Position numbers and translations under genes: made by a program
Origin: Pratylenchus scribneri
Lineage: Eukaryota > Nematoda > Chromadorea > Rhabditida > Pratylenchidae
DNA length: 64,000 nt
Reading direction: 5' to 3'
Assembly (NCBI GenBank): GCA_030063045.1
Contig: JAQSEB010000009.1
Span: 496,001 to 560,000, forward strand
Shown: piece by piece, positions 11,309 to 23,500 of the stretch
How positions within the stretch are numbered: position 1 is the first letter of the stretch
How the letters are laid out: each line of letters begins with the position of its first letter
Notes under the pieces: generated by a model
The model's database searches: none
What the model was told of the DNA's origin: nothing
What the model saw: the letters and a program-made list of their open reading frames with translations, nothing else

Positions 11309-12053
11309 GAGCCTATTTTCAAACCATTTGCATCACATTTATCCATAATCCCCCTTTGGCCAAACCGCGGATTTCGCGCACCCATAACTCCGCGGAGCAA
11401 ACCGTTTTTGAAAAAATTCAAAAAACGTACAAATCTACGATCCAAGCCCTATCCAATGATACCAATATCTCATTCCAATAATCATTTTTAAGCCAGATAT
11501 GCTGTGGAAAAGTTATAGGGAAAACCGCGGTTTCACGTTTGTCTCGGATTTTGAACCCCTTAAACCCAACCGATTTGGGCGATCTTGGTGTCAATCGATA
11601 GCTATTTTAGTAAATGTTTGCCCATCTTCCCAGAACAAAATGCCAGCTCAACGTTTTCGGGCACTTTTGGGGATTCGCATCCATTCTAGTCGGATTTTTC
11701 AAAACCGGTTTGGGCCATACCGCGGAGCAGGAATCGAAATTCAAAAAAAGCTTTGGACAGGATGTTGTCCCATCAAATTCTGCATACCATAATGCAAAAA
11801 ACCCGATCTCAAAAGCTCCACTCGATCCGGAAAAACCGCGAGGTCATGACAAAAGTCCATTTTTGGGGGGAGCGGAACAAACTCCGCGGATTATCTCCGC
11901 GCGGGGTGGACCAAAAAACTTTTTCATAATTTTCCTATGTAGCGGACCAGGTCGCCCACGGTACTAAAAAAAATTCACGACCTACGGAGCATTTTGAAGG
12001 CAGATCTTTGATTTTGAGTGTTTATCTACCGACCTTATTTTCTAGTAATAATA

Positions 12054-14020
12054 ACTAGCCCCTGCGGGGCTCTCTTGCCTTGAGATATGTGGATCTATGT
12101 TTGGGATACTTCGTTTTTGGAATCCCTGCGGGATTTCACTGTCTCTAGGCCGATTTTCGCTTAATCCGGCTTAATCCATCTTTATCCGGCTTAATCCCCT
12201 TTATCCGGTTTAATCCCGCCCACTCGCAGGCCTTATGTTTCCATCTTCGCCCCTTCGGGGCTCAGGGGGTGGCCTTCGGCCCCTTTCCTCGTCTTAATCC
12301 CATCATTTTGACCCCTAATCCCTCTTAATCCTCTTTAATCCTCTTATATCCGGTTTAATCCTGCGTACACTCCTGGTCCTCCTTTTTCCATCTTCGCCCC
12401 TTCGGGGCTCAGGGGGTGGCCTCCGGCCCCTTTCCCTTCTTAATCCTATCATTTAGAACCTTAATCTCTCTTTATCCACCTTAATCCCCCTTTATCCAGT
12501 TATATCCCGAACATTTTACGGCCTTCGGCCGGGCCCCCGTGCCTTCGTCACGCTTCCACTTCAACTCCAATCCACTTCCAGAATCCATTTCTATTCAAAT
12601 TGGCATATAATCATAACATTTTAGATGAATTTCTTCCTACTTTATGAGACGATGAAAATTGATGAAAATATTGGATTGGAAAATTTGAAATAATTTTTGA
12701 AATTTTATATCATTTTTATTTATTATGCTATGAATATAATATAAAGTATTTTAGATGCAGAATTTAATGGAGAATTTAATAAAAATATTTTAAAATTAAA
12801 AATTTTAAGTTAACCCCCTTAAAAATGGAATTTTTGAAAAATTTTCAAAAAATTAAATTTTTCAAAAAATTTCATAGGGGTTAGCTTTAAAAATTTTGAA
12901 ATCATTTTTATTAAATTCTCCATAAAATTCTGCATCTAATAATGGAAAAAAAATCAAAGCTGTACCAATATTTACCTGAGATATGGCCAAAAATCCATTT
13001 GGCCAATGTCAGACCAAAGGGGGGACCCTTTGCTAATTTCTTGAAAATTTTTTTTTCAAAATTTTTATTTTCTCTATTGATATATATATCATTCGATTCA
13101 GAATGATCGATTTAGTCTATGAAATTTCAATTTCAGCCCAAAATAATCCATTTAAACCATAGTTATGGCCCTTTAAACTTTTCGGTTTAAGAAATTTCAA
13201 ACCGGTTTAATCATAGTTTAAACCCATCTGTTTGAGCTGAAATTAAAATTTTATAGACTAAATCGACTATTGCGAATCGAATGAGCCTATTTTCAAACCA
13301 TTTGCATCACATTTATCCATAATCCCCCTTTGGCCAAACCGCGGATTTCGCGCACCCATAACTCCGCGGAGCAAACCGTTTTTGAAAAAATTCAAAAAAC
13401 GTACAAATCTACGATCCAAGCCCTATCCAATGATACCAATATCTCATTCCAATAATCATTTTTAAGCCAGATATGCTGTGGAAAAGTTATAGGGAAAACC
13501 GCGGTTTCACGTTTGTCTCGGATTTTGAACCCCTTAAACCCAACCGATTTGGGCGATCTTGGTGTCAATCGATAGCTATTTTAGTAAATGTTTGCCCATC
13601 TTCCCAGAACAAAATGCCAGCTCAACGTTTTCGGGCACTTTTGGGGATTCGCATCCATTCTAGTCGGATTTTTCAAAACCGGTTTGGGCCATACCGCGGA
13701 GCAGGAATCGAAATTCAAAAAAAGCTTTGGACAGGATGTTGTCCCATCAAATTCTGCATACCATAATGCAAAAAACCCGATCTCAAAAGCTCCACTCGAT
13801 CCGGAAAAACCGCGAGGTCATGACAAAAGTCCATTTTTGGGGGGAGCGGAACAAACTCCGCGGATTATCTCCGCGCGGGGTGGACCAAAAAACTTTTTCA
13901 TAATTTTCCTATGTAGCGGACCAGGTCGCCCACGGTACTAAAAAAAATTCACGACCTACGGAGCATTTTGAAGGCAGATCTTTGATTTTGAGTGTTTATC
14001 TACCGACCTTATTTTCTAGT
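12054..14020 (-). mobile_element. Array unit 4, type A
   Basis: Same length as unit 3 and, by eye, identical or nearly so. It carries the 'gccttcgtcac' allele. It is followed by the standard AATAATA spacer. Confidence 0.85.
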
Positions 14021-14453
14021 AATAATAACTAGCCCCTGCGGGGCTCTCTTGCCTTATTGTAATGCTTACTTCTTGGTTATTAGAATCCCTGCGGGATTTC
14101 ACTGTCTCTAGGCCAATTTAAGCTTATTCCGGCTTAATCCCTCTTTATCCATCTTAATCCCTTTTTTCCGGCCGATTTCCTCGCATTTCCCAGCCTTCTG
14201 TTTCCATCTTCGCCCCTTCGGAGCTCAGGTGGTGGCCTTCGGCCCCTTTCCCCGCCTTAATCTCATCATTTTGACCCTTAATCACTCTTAAATGAGAAAA
14301 AAAATAAAAAAAAAAATATGAAATATTTATTCAAAAAAATATTGAAATAAATAAAACCAAGGCTTCCACTTCACTCATTAAATTTGTGGCCCTAAAGAGG
14401 GCCGTTTGGGTTAAGGTTTTTGAACAATGAATGAAAAAATTCTATTTTGTGGT

Positions 14454-15333
14454 CTACTTTGCTCGGCTTGGCGGCATCCTTTTCTTTGGCCTTCCTCCTT
14501 TGTTGGCTTTTATGACTTCTAAAAAATCAATTAATTTTCATTTTAAATCCTATTTCTTACTCTTCAATTGCGGTTCTTGGCATGTATGCTCAGAATGAGT
14601 ATACACATGGTGACTCGTGGAATAATGCTTATCATTGACCTTTGCATTGAGAACAAATGGACAACCTTTGCTACGAAAATGTTTGCAACGCCATATTCCG
14701 TGCCACCAGATTTTTGGTTTTTTGCATAAATTTCGCTCGAAGCATGCATCCAAATAATGAATGTTCACCGTTTCCGAAAAGAAAAAGTGATGTCCAAATG
14801 CGGAGATGTATTTTGGTGGCGGATTTTCATACGGAAAAATCATATTTTGCTCGGGGCGGAATTCTTTGAATGTCGAAACTATAAAAACTTTGATTTAATA
14901 AAATCATTAAAATCTACCATGCCAATTTACTGGATGCACATGTTCTCCATGTTGGAAAACATTGTACAAATTGTCAGCCTTTTTGATCATAAGAGCAAAA
15001 TGGCAAGAATGGTTGTTCCTGTTTTTGCAATATATGAGAATTGTTTTCAATTTGAGGCGTTTTCGATGTATTTCTCCGCATCCATTCTAATAAAATTAAA
15101 TAGAAAATATATTTAATAAATAATTTCACCATAATGGAATATGCTTCGAGCTGGTCTTTGGATTTGGAGCCAATGAAAGAATATTTTTCGGAATTGTAGG
15201 TGATTGGATGGATTGGATTAATTGGCTTTTCCGTATTCTCAATGCAATTGCATTTTGTTGTCCATTTATTCGCTTTTTCGACGGCGTAATATTGGGATCG
15301 CTTTTTCCTCAGTATTTCTACTCTTTTTGGCAT
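14454..15333 (-). CDS. FLYWCH-type zinc-finger protein with AT-hook, 4 exons, 251 aa
   Basis: Exons in transcript order: 15333-15130, 15086-14918, 14878-14561, 14518-14454; total 756 nt, exactly 252 codons with stop, and all introns GT-AG. The start is ATG at 15333 (MPKRVEILRKK). Residues 87-119 form a FLYWCH-like finger (C88, C96, H117, H119). Residues 187-224 form a second (W187-R-C189, C197, H219, H222). The tail holds an AT-hook-like GGRPKKR at 238-244. FLYWCH fingers bind DNA or protein in metazoans and also occur in transposon proteins. The gene sits wholly inside array unit 5 on the same strand as the Helitron gene in unit 7. It could be a captured host gene with introns retained, or a Helitron accessory gene. 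Expression is unknown. Confidence 0.7.
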
Positions 15334-15960
15334 TATTTCTAAAGAATGAATATACCATTACTTTCATTAATATTTAATTGTATATTTGCGCGAAAAATGA
15401 TGAAAATGAGAGATAATTCGCGTTAGTCTAGGTTTAAAATTGTTTTGGATTTTGGGATCTGGTTTGTGATTCATTTACGAATTTGCAATTCCATGTGACT
15501 GAGCTGTGGCTCTTTCATTTTCAACTTTTTCTTCACATAGGCTTTTAAAATGCTATTCAATCATAATTCTCACCACATACAGCATTTTCACACACATACA
15601 GTGCATTTATTTTAGTCATTCCGAGCTAAGTTGACATAATACATGCTTTTCCTAGAGCATGCTAGTCCACCCAGCCTCAATGACACCATCCAATTAGTAC
15701 TTTGTGCTCTCTTCGTCGATCTAAGCTGAGTGCTTTCAATTGCTGGCTTTCCAAAAGGCCGCTAGGCAACTCAACCCAGACACTACATGCTTGTTTCTGC
15801 TCATCATCATCCTCTCTCATATAGGGTGCGACTACGGAAAAATATAAATAAATATAAAGTGTAGCGGAAAATTTTTTTAGGGTAAATCGAATACGCTGAT
15901 CAATAATCTACAAATATTACTTGACCAAAATGCATGGTGCATGAGATAAACCGCGGTTTG
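15334..15960. other. Single-copy segment upstream of the FLYWCH gene
   Basis: No open frame of note and no similarity to other units. It is less AT-rich than the introns of the window and is the likely promoter side of the FLYWCH gene. The array-type repeat sequence resumes at about 15960. Confidence 0.5.
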
Positions 15961-17971
15961 ATCTGCAATACTGGGTTTTAATCCCTCTTAATCCCCCTTT
16001 ATCCGGCTTAATCCCGAGCAACTTCCAGCCTTCGGCCAGGCCCACGTGCCTTCGGCACGTTTCCCCTTCACTTCCGACTCATTTCCTACCTTAATCCAAT
16101 CATTTGGTCCTTAATCCATACTTAATCCCTCTTTATCCACTTGAAATCCCTCCATATCCGGCTATATCCCGGGCATCTCACGGCCTTCGGCCAGGCCCCC
16201 GTGCCTTCGGCACGCTTCCACTTCATCTCCAATTCGTTTACAATCAAATTGGCATTATAATCTAAACATTTTAGATGAATTTCTTCCTACTATATACGAT
16301 GATGAAAAATGATGGAAAATTTGAATTGGATAATTTGAAATAATTTTTGAAATTTTATATCTTTTTTGTTTATTTGCCTATGAATATATTATAAATTGTG
16401 TTAGATGCAGAATTTAATGGAGAATTTTATAAAAATATTTTAAAATTAAAAATTTTATGTTAACCCCCTTAAAAATGGTTTTTCAAAAAATTTTCAAAAA
16501 ATCAAATTTTTCAAAAATTTCATAGGGGTTAGCTTTAAAAATTTTCAAATTATTTTTATAAAATTCTCCATTAAATTCTGCATCTAAAAATTGAAGAAAA
16601 TCAAATCAAAACCAAATATTAATCTAGATATGGCCAAAAATCCATTTGGCAAATGTCGGACCAAAGGGGGGAACCCTTTGCTAATTTATCGAAAAAAATT
16701 TTTTGAAAATTTTTATTTTCTCTATTGATATATATGTCAATCGACTCAGAATGGTCGATTTAGTCTATGAAATTTCAATTTCAGCCCAAAATAATCGATT
16801 TAAACCATAGTTATGACCGTTTAAAAATTTCGGTTTAGAAATTTCAAACCGGTTTAAACATAGTTAAAACCCATCAGATTGAGCCGAAATTAAAATTTTA
16901 CAGACTAAATCGATTATTGCGAATCGAATGAGCCTATTTTCAATTCATTTCCGACGACTTTATCCTTAATCCCCCTTTATCCCATATATCCGATTTTAAT
17001 CCGGCCATATCTCGCGAACCATTGGTCCAAATAAAAAACGGTTTTCAGATTCGGTATCAGCGAAACTGATTTGACCATATTACACTATTTATATGTTGAA
17101 AATTGAAAAAAATTTTTTGGCCAAACCGCGGATTTCGCGCACCCATAGTTCCGCGGAGCAAACCGCTATGGCTGAAATTGAAACAATGTCGCGATCCAGG
17201 ATGGAAACACTATTGAATGATACTAATATCTCATTCTAATATTCATTAGGAAGCCAGATAATCAAGCATGTTTGGGTACTACTTTTTTGGCCAAAAAATC
17301 CGTTTTTTGGCCATAACTCCGCGCGGAGTTGAGATTTTGGAAAAGTTGGATTTTTCTCATGATCCCCGATAAATTGCCCATCGAATGATACCAAATTCAT
17401 TGCATTCTGATCACTTTGAAGACAGATATTAGTTTCTGTTTGAAAATTTCGGATCTTATTTTCTTAATCCGCTTTATCCGGCTATATCTCGCGCACCTTT
17501 GGTCCAAATCAAAAACGGTTTTCAGATTCGTGATCAGCATCATCGAATTAACTATAAAACATTATTTTTAAGTCAAAAATGATAAATACCGAAAAGTTGG
17601 AAATTTGGCCAAACCGCTCGCGGTTTGCCATTCCGTTGGCCATATCTCCGGTTTGGCCAAACCGTTTGTCTCGATGTTGGTGTCAATCGATAGCCCTGAG
17701 TGTCCCATATAATCATAGAGGACATCGCAAAGCTGCAGCTCGTCATCTAAACCCACTTTTAGGGATTCGCATCCATTCTACTCGGGTTTTTCAAAACCGG
17801 TTTTGGCCATACCGCGGAGCAGGGGTCGAAATTCAAAAAAAGCTTTGGAAAAGGGGATGTCCCACCTGGTTGCCCACAGATCTGTAAAAAAATCCCGACC
17901 TCCTGAGCAAATCCTGAGCTCAAAAAACTCTCCGAACACAACACACCCCTTGTTATTTTCTAGTAATAATA

Positions 17972-19938
17972 ACTAGCCCCTGCGGGGCTCTCTTGCCTTG
18001 AGATATGTGGATCTATGTTTGGGATACTTCGTTTTTGGAATCCCTGCGGGATTTCACTGTCTCTAGGCCGATTTTCGCTTAATCCGGCTTAATCCATCTT
18101 TATCCGGCTTAATCCCCTTTATCCGGTTTAATCCCGCCCACTCGCAGGCCTTATGTTTCCATCTTCGCCCCTTCGGGGCTCAGGGGGTGGCCTTCGGCCC
18201 CTTTCCTCGTCTTAATCCCATCATTTTGACCCCTAATCCCTCTTAATCCTCTTTAATCCTCTTATATCCGGTTTAATCCTGCGTACACTCCTGGTCCTCC
18301 TTTTTCCATCTTCGCCCCTTCGGGGCTCAGGGGGTGGCCTCCGGCCCCTTTCCCTTCTTAATCCTATCATTTAGAACCTTAATCTCTCTTTATCCACCTT
18401 AATCCCCCTTTATCCAGTTATATCCCGAACATTTTACGGCCTTCGGCCGGGCCCCCGTGCCTTCGTCACGCTTCCACTTCAACTCCAATCCACTTCCAGA
18501 ATCCATTTCTATTCAAATTGGCATATAATCATAACATTTTAGATGAATTTCTTCCTACTTTATGAGACGATGAAAATTGATGAAAATATTGGATTGGAAA
18601 ATTTGAAATAATTTTTGAAATTTTATATCATTTTTATTTATTATGCTATGAATATAATATAAAGTATTTTAGATGCAGAATTTAATGGAGAATTTAATAA
18701 AAATATTTTAAAATTAAAAATTTTAAGTTAACCCCCTTAAAAATGGAATTTTTGAAAAATTTTCAAAAAATTAAATTTTTCAAAAAATTTCATAGGGGTT
18801 AGCTTTAAAAATTTTGAAATCATTTTTATTAAATTCTCCATAAAATTCTGCATCTAATAATGGAAAAAAAATCAAAGCTGTACCAATATTTACCTGAGAT
18901 ATGGCCAAAAATCCATTTGGCCAATGTCAGACCAAAGGGGGGACCCTTTGCTAATTTCTTGAAAATTTTTTTTTCAAAATTTTTATTTTCTCTATTGATA
19001 TATATATCATTCGATTCAGAATGATCGATTTAGTCTATGAAATTTCAATTTCAGCCCAAAATAATCCATTTAAACCATAGTTATGGCCCTTTAAACTTTT
19101 CGGTTTAAGAAATTTCAAACCGGTTTAATCATAGTTTAAACCCATCTGTTTGAGCTGAAATTAAAATTTTATAGACTAAATCGACTATTGCGAATCGAAT
19201 GAGCCTATTTTCAAACCATTTGCATCACATTTATCCATAATCCCCCTTTGGCCAAACCGCGGATTTCGCGCACCCATAACTCCGCGGAGCAAACCGTTTT
19301 TGAAAAAATTCAAAAAACGTACAAATCTACGATCCAAGCCCTATCCAATGATACCAATATCTCATTCCAATAATCATTTTTAAGCCAGATATGCTGTGGA
19401 AAAGTTATAGGGAAAACCGCGGTTTCACGTTTGTCTCGGATTTTGAACCCCTTAAACCCAACCGATTTGGGCGATCTTGGTGTCAATCGATAGCTATTTT
19501 AGTAAATGTTTGCCCATCTTCCCAGAACAAAATGCCAGCTCAACGTTTTCGGGCACTTTTGGGGATTCGTATCCATTCTAGTCGGATTTTTCAAAACCGG
19601 TTTGGGCCATACCGCGGAGCAGGAATCGAAATTCAAAAAAAGCTTTGGACAGGATGTTGTCCCATCAAATTCTGCATACCATAATGCAAAAAACCCGATC
19701 TCAAAAGCTCCACTCGATCCGGAAAAACCGCGAGGTCATGACAAAAGTCCATTTTTGGGGGGAGCGGAACAAACTCCGCGGATTATCTCCGCGCGGGGTG
19801 GACCAAAAAACTTTTTCATAATTTTCCTATGTAGCGGACCAGGTCGCCCACGGTACTAAAAAAAATTCACGACCTACGGAGCATTTTGAAGGCAGATCTT
19901 TGATTTTGAGTGTTTATCTACCGACCTTATTTTCTAGT
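17972..19938 (-). mobile_element. Array unit 6, type A
   Basis: 1,967 bp, type A, C allele at the 'gccttcgtcac' site. It carries a private C-to-T change at about 19570 ('gattcgtatcc' against 'gattcgcatcc'). Confidence 0.85.
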
Positions 19939-20169
19939 AATAATAACTAGCGCCTGCGGCGCTCTTATACCCGTATATTCGTAGGCCGTTTTTTAAGAAT
20001 CCCTGCGGGATTACACTGTTTCTAGCCTTTGGTTTTACTTATACAATGCATTTGTAACATGCATTTCCACACTTCAAAACAAATGCAAAAATTGATTTTT
20101 TATTTTATTTATTTACATTAGATAAGATATAATTAAAATACATTAAAAATTTGATAATTTAGAAAAAAG

Positions 20170-20400
20170 AATAACGAAGAGGACAAAGGATGTTCAAACT
20201 TATTCGCTAAACGACTAAGAGTGAATAAAGACAAAGACAATTAAAAGAGTAAAAATATAACGAATGAATATATTACGAATAGGACAAAAAACGTTCAAAC
20301 TTATTCGCTAAACGACTAAGAATGAATAGAGACAAAGACGATTAAAAAGAAGGAAAATAAACGAATGAATATAAAGAATAGGACAAAAACATTCAAGTGG
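20170..20400. repeat. Two and a quarter tandem copies of a 102-bp repeat
   Basis: Copy 1 is at about 20170-20271, copy 2 at about 20272-20372, and a partial third follows. The shared core includes 'ttcaaacttattcgctaaac'. It lies between the Helitron left-end module and the stop codon, on the 3' side of the Rep gene. Confidence 0.7.
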
Positions 20401-20523
20401 GAAAAAGACTAATAAAAAATGCAATGGCGAAAATATAATAAAATAAATGAAAAATGTTATGGAAATACAAAAAAAATTGAAATAAATTATGTTTTTTACA
20501 ATAAAAATTGGTGAAAAAATCCA

Positions 20524-23500
20524 TCATTGCTCAATCCATTCCAATCCATTGTAATGCAAGTGCCCATTGTACAGTAGAACTATTGGTTCGCGCTCCCATT
20601 GCCATACTTCCTCGTAGCGTTCATGGTTTATTTGATGTTGCTATGAATAATTAATATTAAATAAAAAATATTGAATAAAATATTGTCTCACTCGAAGTTC
20701 GAAATTGGGCAAAGCTACTAATACCATTTCAGCAGGATGGTAATGCGAATTCAATGCAGCAAGTCGTTGTATTTCTGCTTCTGTAGTTGGTGTGATAATT
20801 GCAATTGGTCGTTGAAGATGATGTGCCAAAGCAATTGCTTCTGGAAAGCCCACGTATGTTTTGGTCTTAGCCGTGAAGTTACGCGCATAATTGGTGATGC
20901 TGCCTTGGTATTTGTTCAGAAATTCTACTCGTTCGCCATCGAGAACCCCGCCAATTTGATGTTGCAAAAATTCACGTTGTTCTTGCGTTCCAGATGCATC
21001 GGTTTCTTCCAAAATTCTGGCTGCTTGTTGGCGCAAATAGGCATGTGTTTTTCGGGTAGTGAAATGGGCTACACTACTAAAAATTTAAACATTTAAAAAA
21101 TCAATGTCTGAGCTTTCTTACTGGAAAAAGCAATTTCCATCAGGTTGCGAAGGAAGCAGCCTTGTTGTTCCTTGTAAAGCTGATAATCTGCCGTAATATT
21201 GTTGTCCACCGGCGGTACCGCCATATTCTGATTCCGAAATTGTCCTTGTCACAGATTGCCGGTTTGATCTTCTTCTTGTTGTTGTAGGCGGAACAATTGG
21301 AGTTGCCATTGTGGTGGTTGTTCTTCTTGAGGTGGATGGTGTTTGGTAGTCGAGTGATTGCCGGGGTGTTCTTTGTTCTGGCTGTTCATCTGATGGATCT
21401 CTGTATTCGAAGCGGGGAGAGCCGGCTCTTTCTCGTTCCATGTCTTCTTCGGCCATTTTCATTGCTTCGTCGATTTCTTCTTGGTCTATGATGGCTTGGT
21501 GCACAATGTTTTGAATGGATATTGCGCCAGGACGGGTCAAGACACTAAGTTATGATTGTTTATTTATAAGAAGGTCCCTTCTTTACCGTAAATTATCCGG
21601 ATCTCTAACTCGAGAAAATGCCACATAAAGTTGTCCATGACTAAAGCATTGTCCTTTGTCCAAAGCAATGCCAACCCGGTCCAATGTTTGCCCTTGAGCT
21701 TTATTGATTGTCATAACGAATCCTGGTCGAAGTGGAAATTGCATTCGAGTCCATCTCAGTGCCGATTGATTTTGTTCAATATCGCCTTCGCCATCGGTGA
21801 AGAGACAGCGGTAGAGTTCGAAGTCTTTGCCAGCATTTGGTCCGCTCAAATGTGTGCATATAAGGAGGTAAGCACTCTTGATGGTCTTTATCTGGACACG
21901 GGTTCCATTGCATAGTCCGTCTTGCACACTGAGATTCCTGTTGATCATCATAATTGCTCCTTCTTTGATGACCAATTTATGAGGAGGAAATCCGGAGGGC
22001 GTTTGGCGATTCAAGTTTTCTTCATATTTATCCGAGGCATAGACAGATAATGAGTCAAGTGGATTGCTTCTGTCAGGCTGGTCAGTTGAAAGCATTGTGC
22101 ATCCTCTTCCGGGCATTTTTTCCTTAAAATTAAAAATAATTGATTTCAAATTTCATTCCAGAAACAATTACCAATAGTTGTTCATGGATCCGGAATGTTT
22201 CTTTGTTCGTTGGACAAAGTATTGCACTGCCTTTGAGCTTGTCAATATGTTTAAATGGGTCTTGCAATGCGGAAGGCGGGAAGACAAAATCAATGAAGTT
22301 CTGTTCATTTTCCATTTGCAATGATTTTGGCAACTCTATTCTGTTATTCTCGTCTGTTGTAACGCCTGTTGCCAATTTTTTCATGTATCGAGCAAATTTT
22401 TTGGTCTTGTTGTTTGCATTTGCAAGGCGTTTATTGATGGTTAGCCGTGTAGTTTTGAATGATCTAAGAAAAGAAATTTAATCGTAATATTAATATATAT
22501 AATATTAAATTTACTTATAATGAATGCTTGATTTCACTGAGCGGGCGAATTGATGGTTTTCATCCTTGCCTGGCATAACGGGCATCAATTGTTTCCAGTC
22601 GCCACCAATAATTATTGCTTTTCCACCGAAAGGAAGGTTAGCGTATTCTGATTTGAATGAACGTAATTGCCGATCCAAGTATTCAAGCACGTAACGGTCC
22701 TGCATTGAAACTTCGTCAATGATAATGAGTTGAGCAGAGTCCAATATAGCAGCATAGTTGGAATGTCGTGCAATTCTGGGTGGTGTATCGTGTTTGACAT
22801 CATTGGGCACACCGAAGCGACGATGGACAGTAGAGCCTTCAATGAGTAAGTTTGCTGCGATTCCTGTTGTTGCACAAGGGAGGACACGCAAGCCCATAGA
22901 CTTCATTCCGGCTATGATGGTCTAAAATTTTTTTTATTGAAGGTTTTGATCGTATCTTTAATACATTATATGTGAATGTTTTGCCAGTTCCGCCCTCTCC
23001 GGTCAAGAAAAATTGCTTTTGTACTGTATTGTCTTTTGGGTCGGCCTTTGCTGCATTGATGACGGCATCAACGAATGGTCTTTGTTCTGTAGCGGTACAT
23101 TGAGAATGCCATTGTTGGAATTTAGTGCCATAATTATTTGTTGATCCGGATTGTGGATCGCCATCCGTGTCACCCATGTGTTTTGCAAGAAAATCATCGC
23201 GGAAATATGTGGCTTCAATTTCGTCTTGCTTCGTCATGCGGAAATTATCTGGTGCGGGTAGTCCGACCATTTGGCAGGAAGTTTCATTTTCTTTAATTAT
23301 AAATTAATTTTAAACTGTTTGCTTTTAAAATCACCATCGTTTGGTCGAATTCCATGGATACGCAATGTAATTTCGATGCGCTTTAACAGTCGTTCCATCT
23401 TTTGTTCTTTGGTCATGTTGCCAGGCCACATTGTGAGGATGTCGAAATGTTTTTGGAGTAGTTCGGTAGGCTTTTTAGGTAGCACATTTGCAATGAATAA

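Larger units (their letters stand above)
10080..12046 (-). mobile_element. Array unit 3, type A, 1,967 bp (reference copy)
   Basis: Reference copy of the main unit type; with its spacer the period is 1,974 bp. Left to right: hairpin 1 (10083-10097), hairpin 2 (10147-10161), CTTAATCC iterons, hairpin-rich GC blocks, two long imperfect palindromes (10779-10963, 11117-11308), then 700 bp of unique sequence to CTAGT. From 10688 on it matches the right end of the autonomous unit 7 over 1,359 bp, so it reads as an internally deleted derivative. No credible protein: two overlapping 97- and 117-residue frames are judged chance. Confidence 0.85.
14028..17964 (-). mobile_element. Array unit 5, 3,937 bp, diverged, carrying a FLYWCH gene
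   Basis: The left module has its own inter-hairpin sequence. From about 14288 the repeat-type sequence stops and a single-copy segment with a spliced gene runs to about 15835-15960. The remainder is a diverged relative of the type A right half, with both long palindromes and extra 'ccgcgcggagtt'-type GC motifs. It is older than its neighbours, differing from type A at many sites while type A copies differ from one another at only one or two. Confidence 0.75.

Noticed and set aside
11499..11967. Overlapping 97- and 117-residue open frames repeated in every type A unit
   Set aside because: They overlap in different frames, have no recognisable domain, start at arbitrary ATGs, and are repeated only because the DNA is repeated.
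14657..15116. Plus-strand open frames opposite the FLYWCH gene
   Set aside because: The minus-strand exons join in phase to exactly 252 codons with zinc-finger spacing; the plus-strand frames are shadows.
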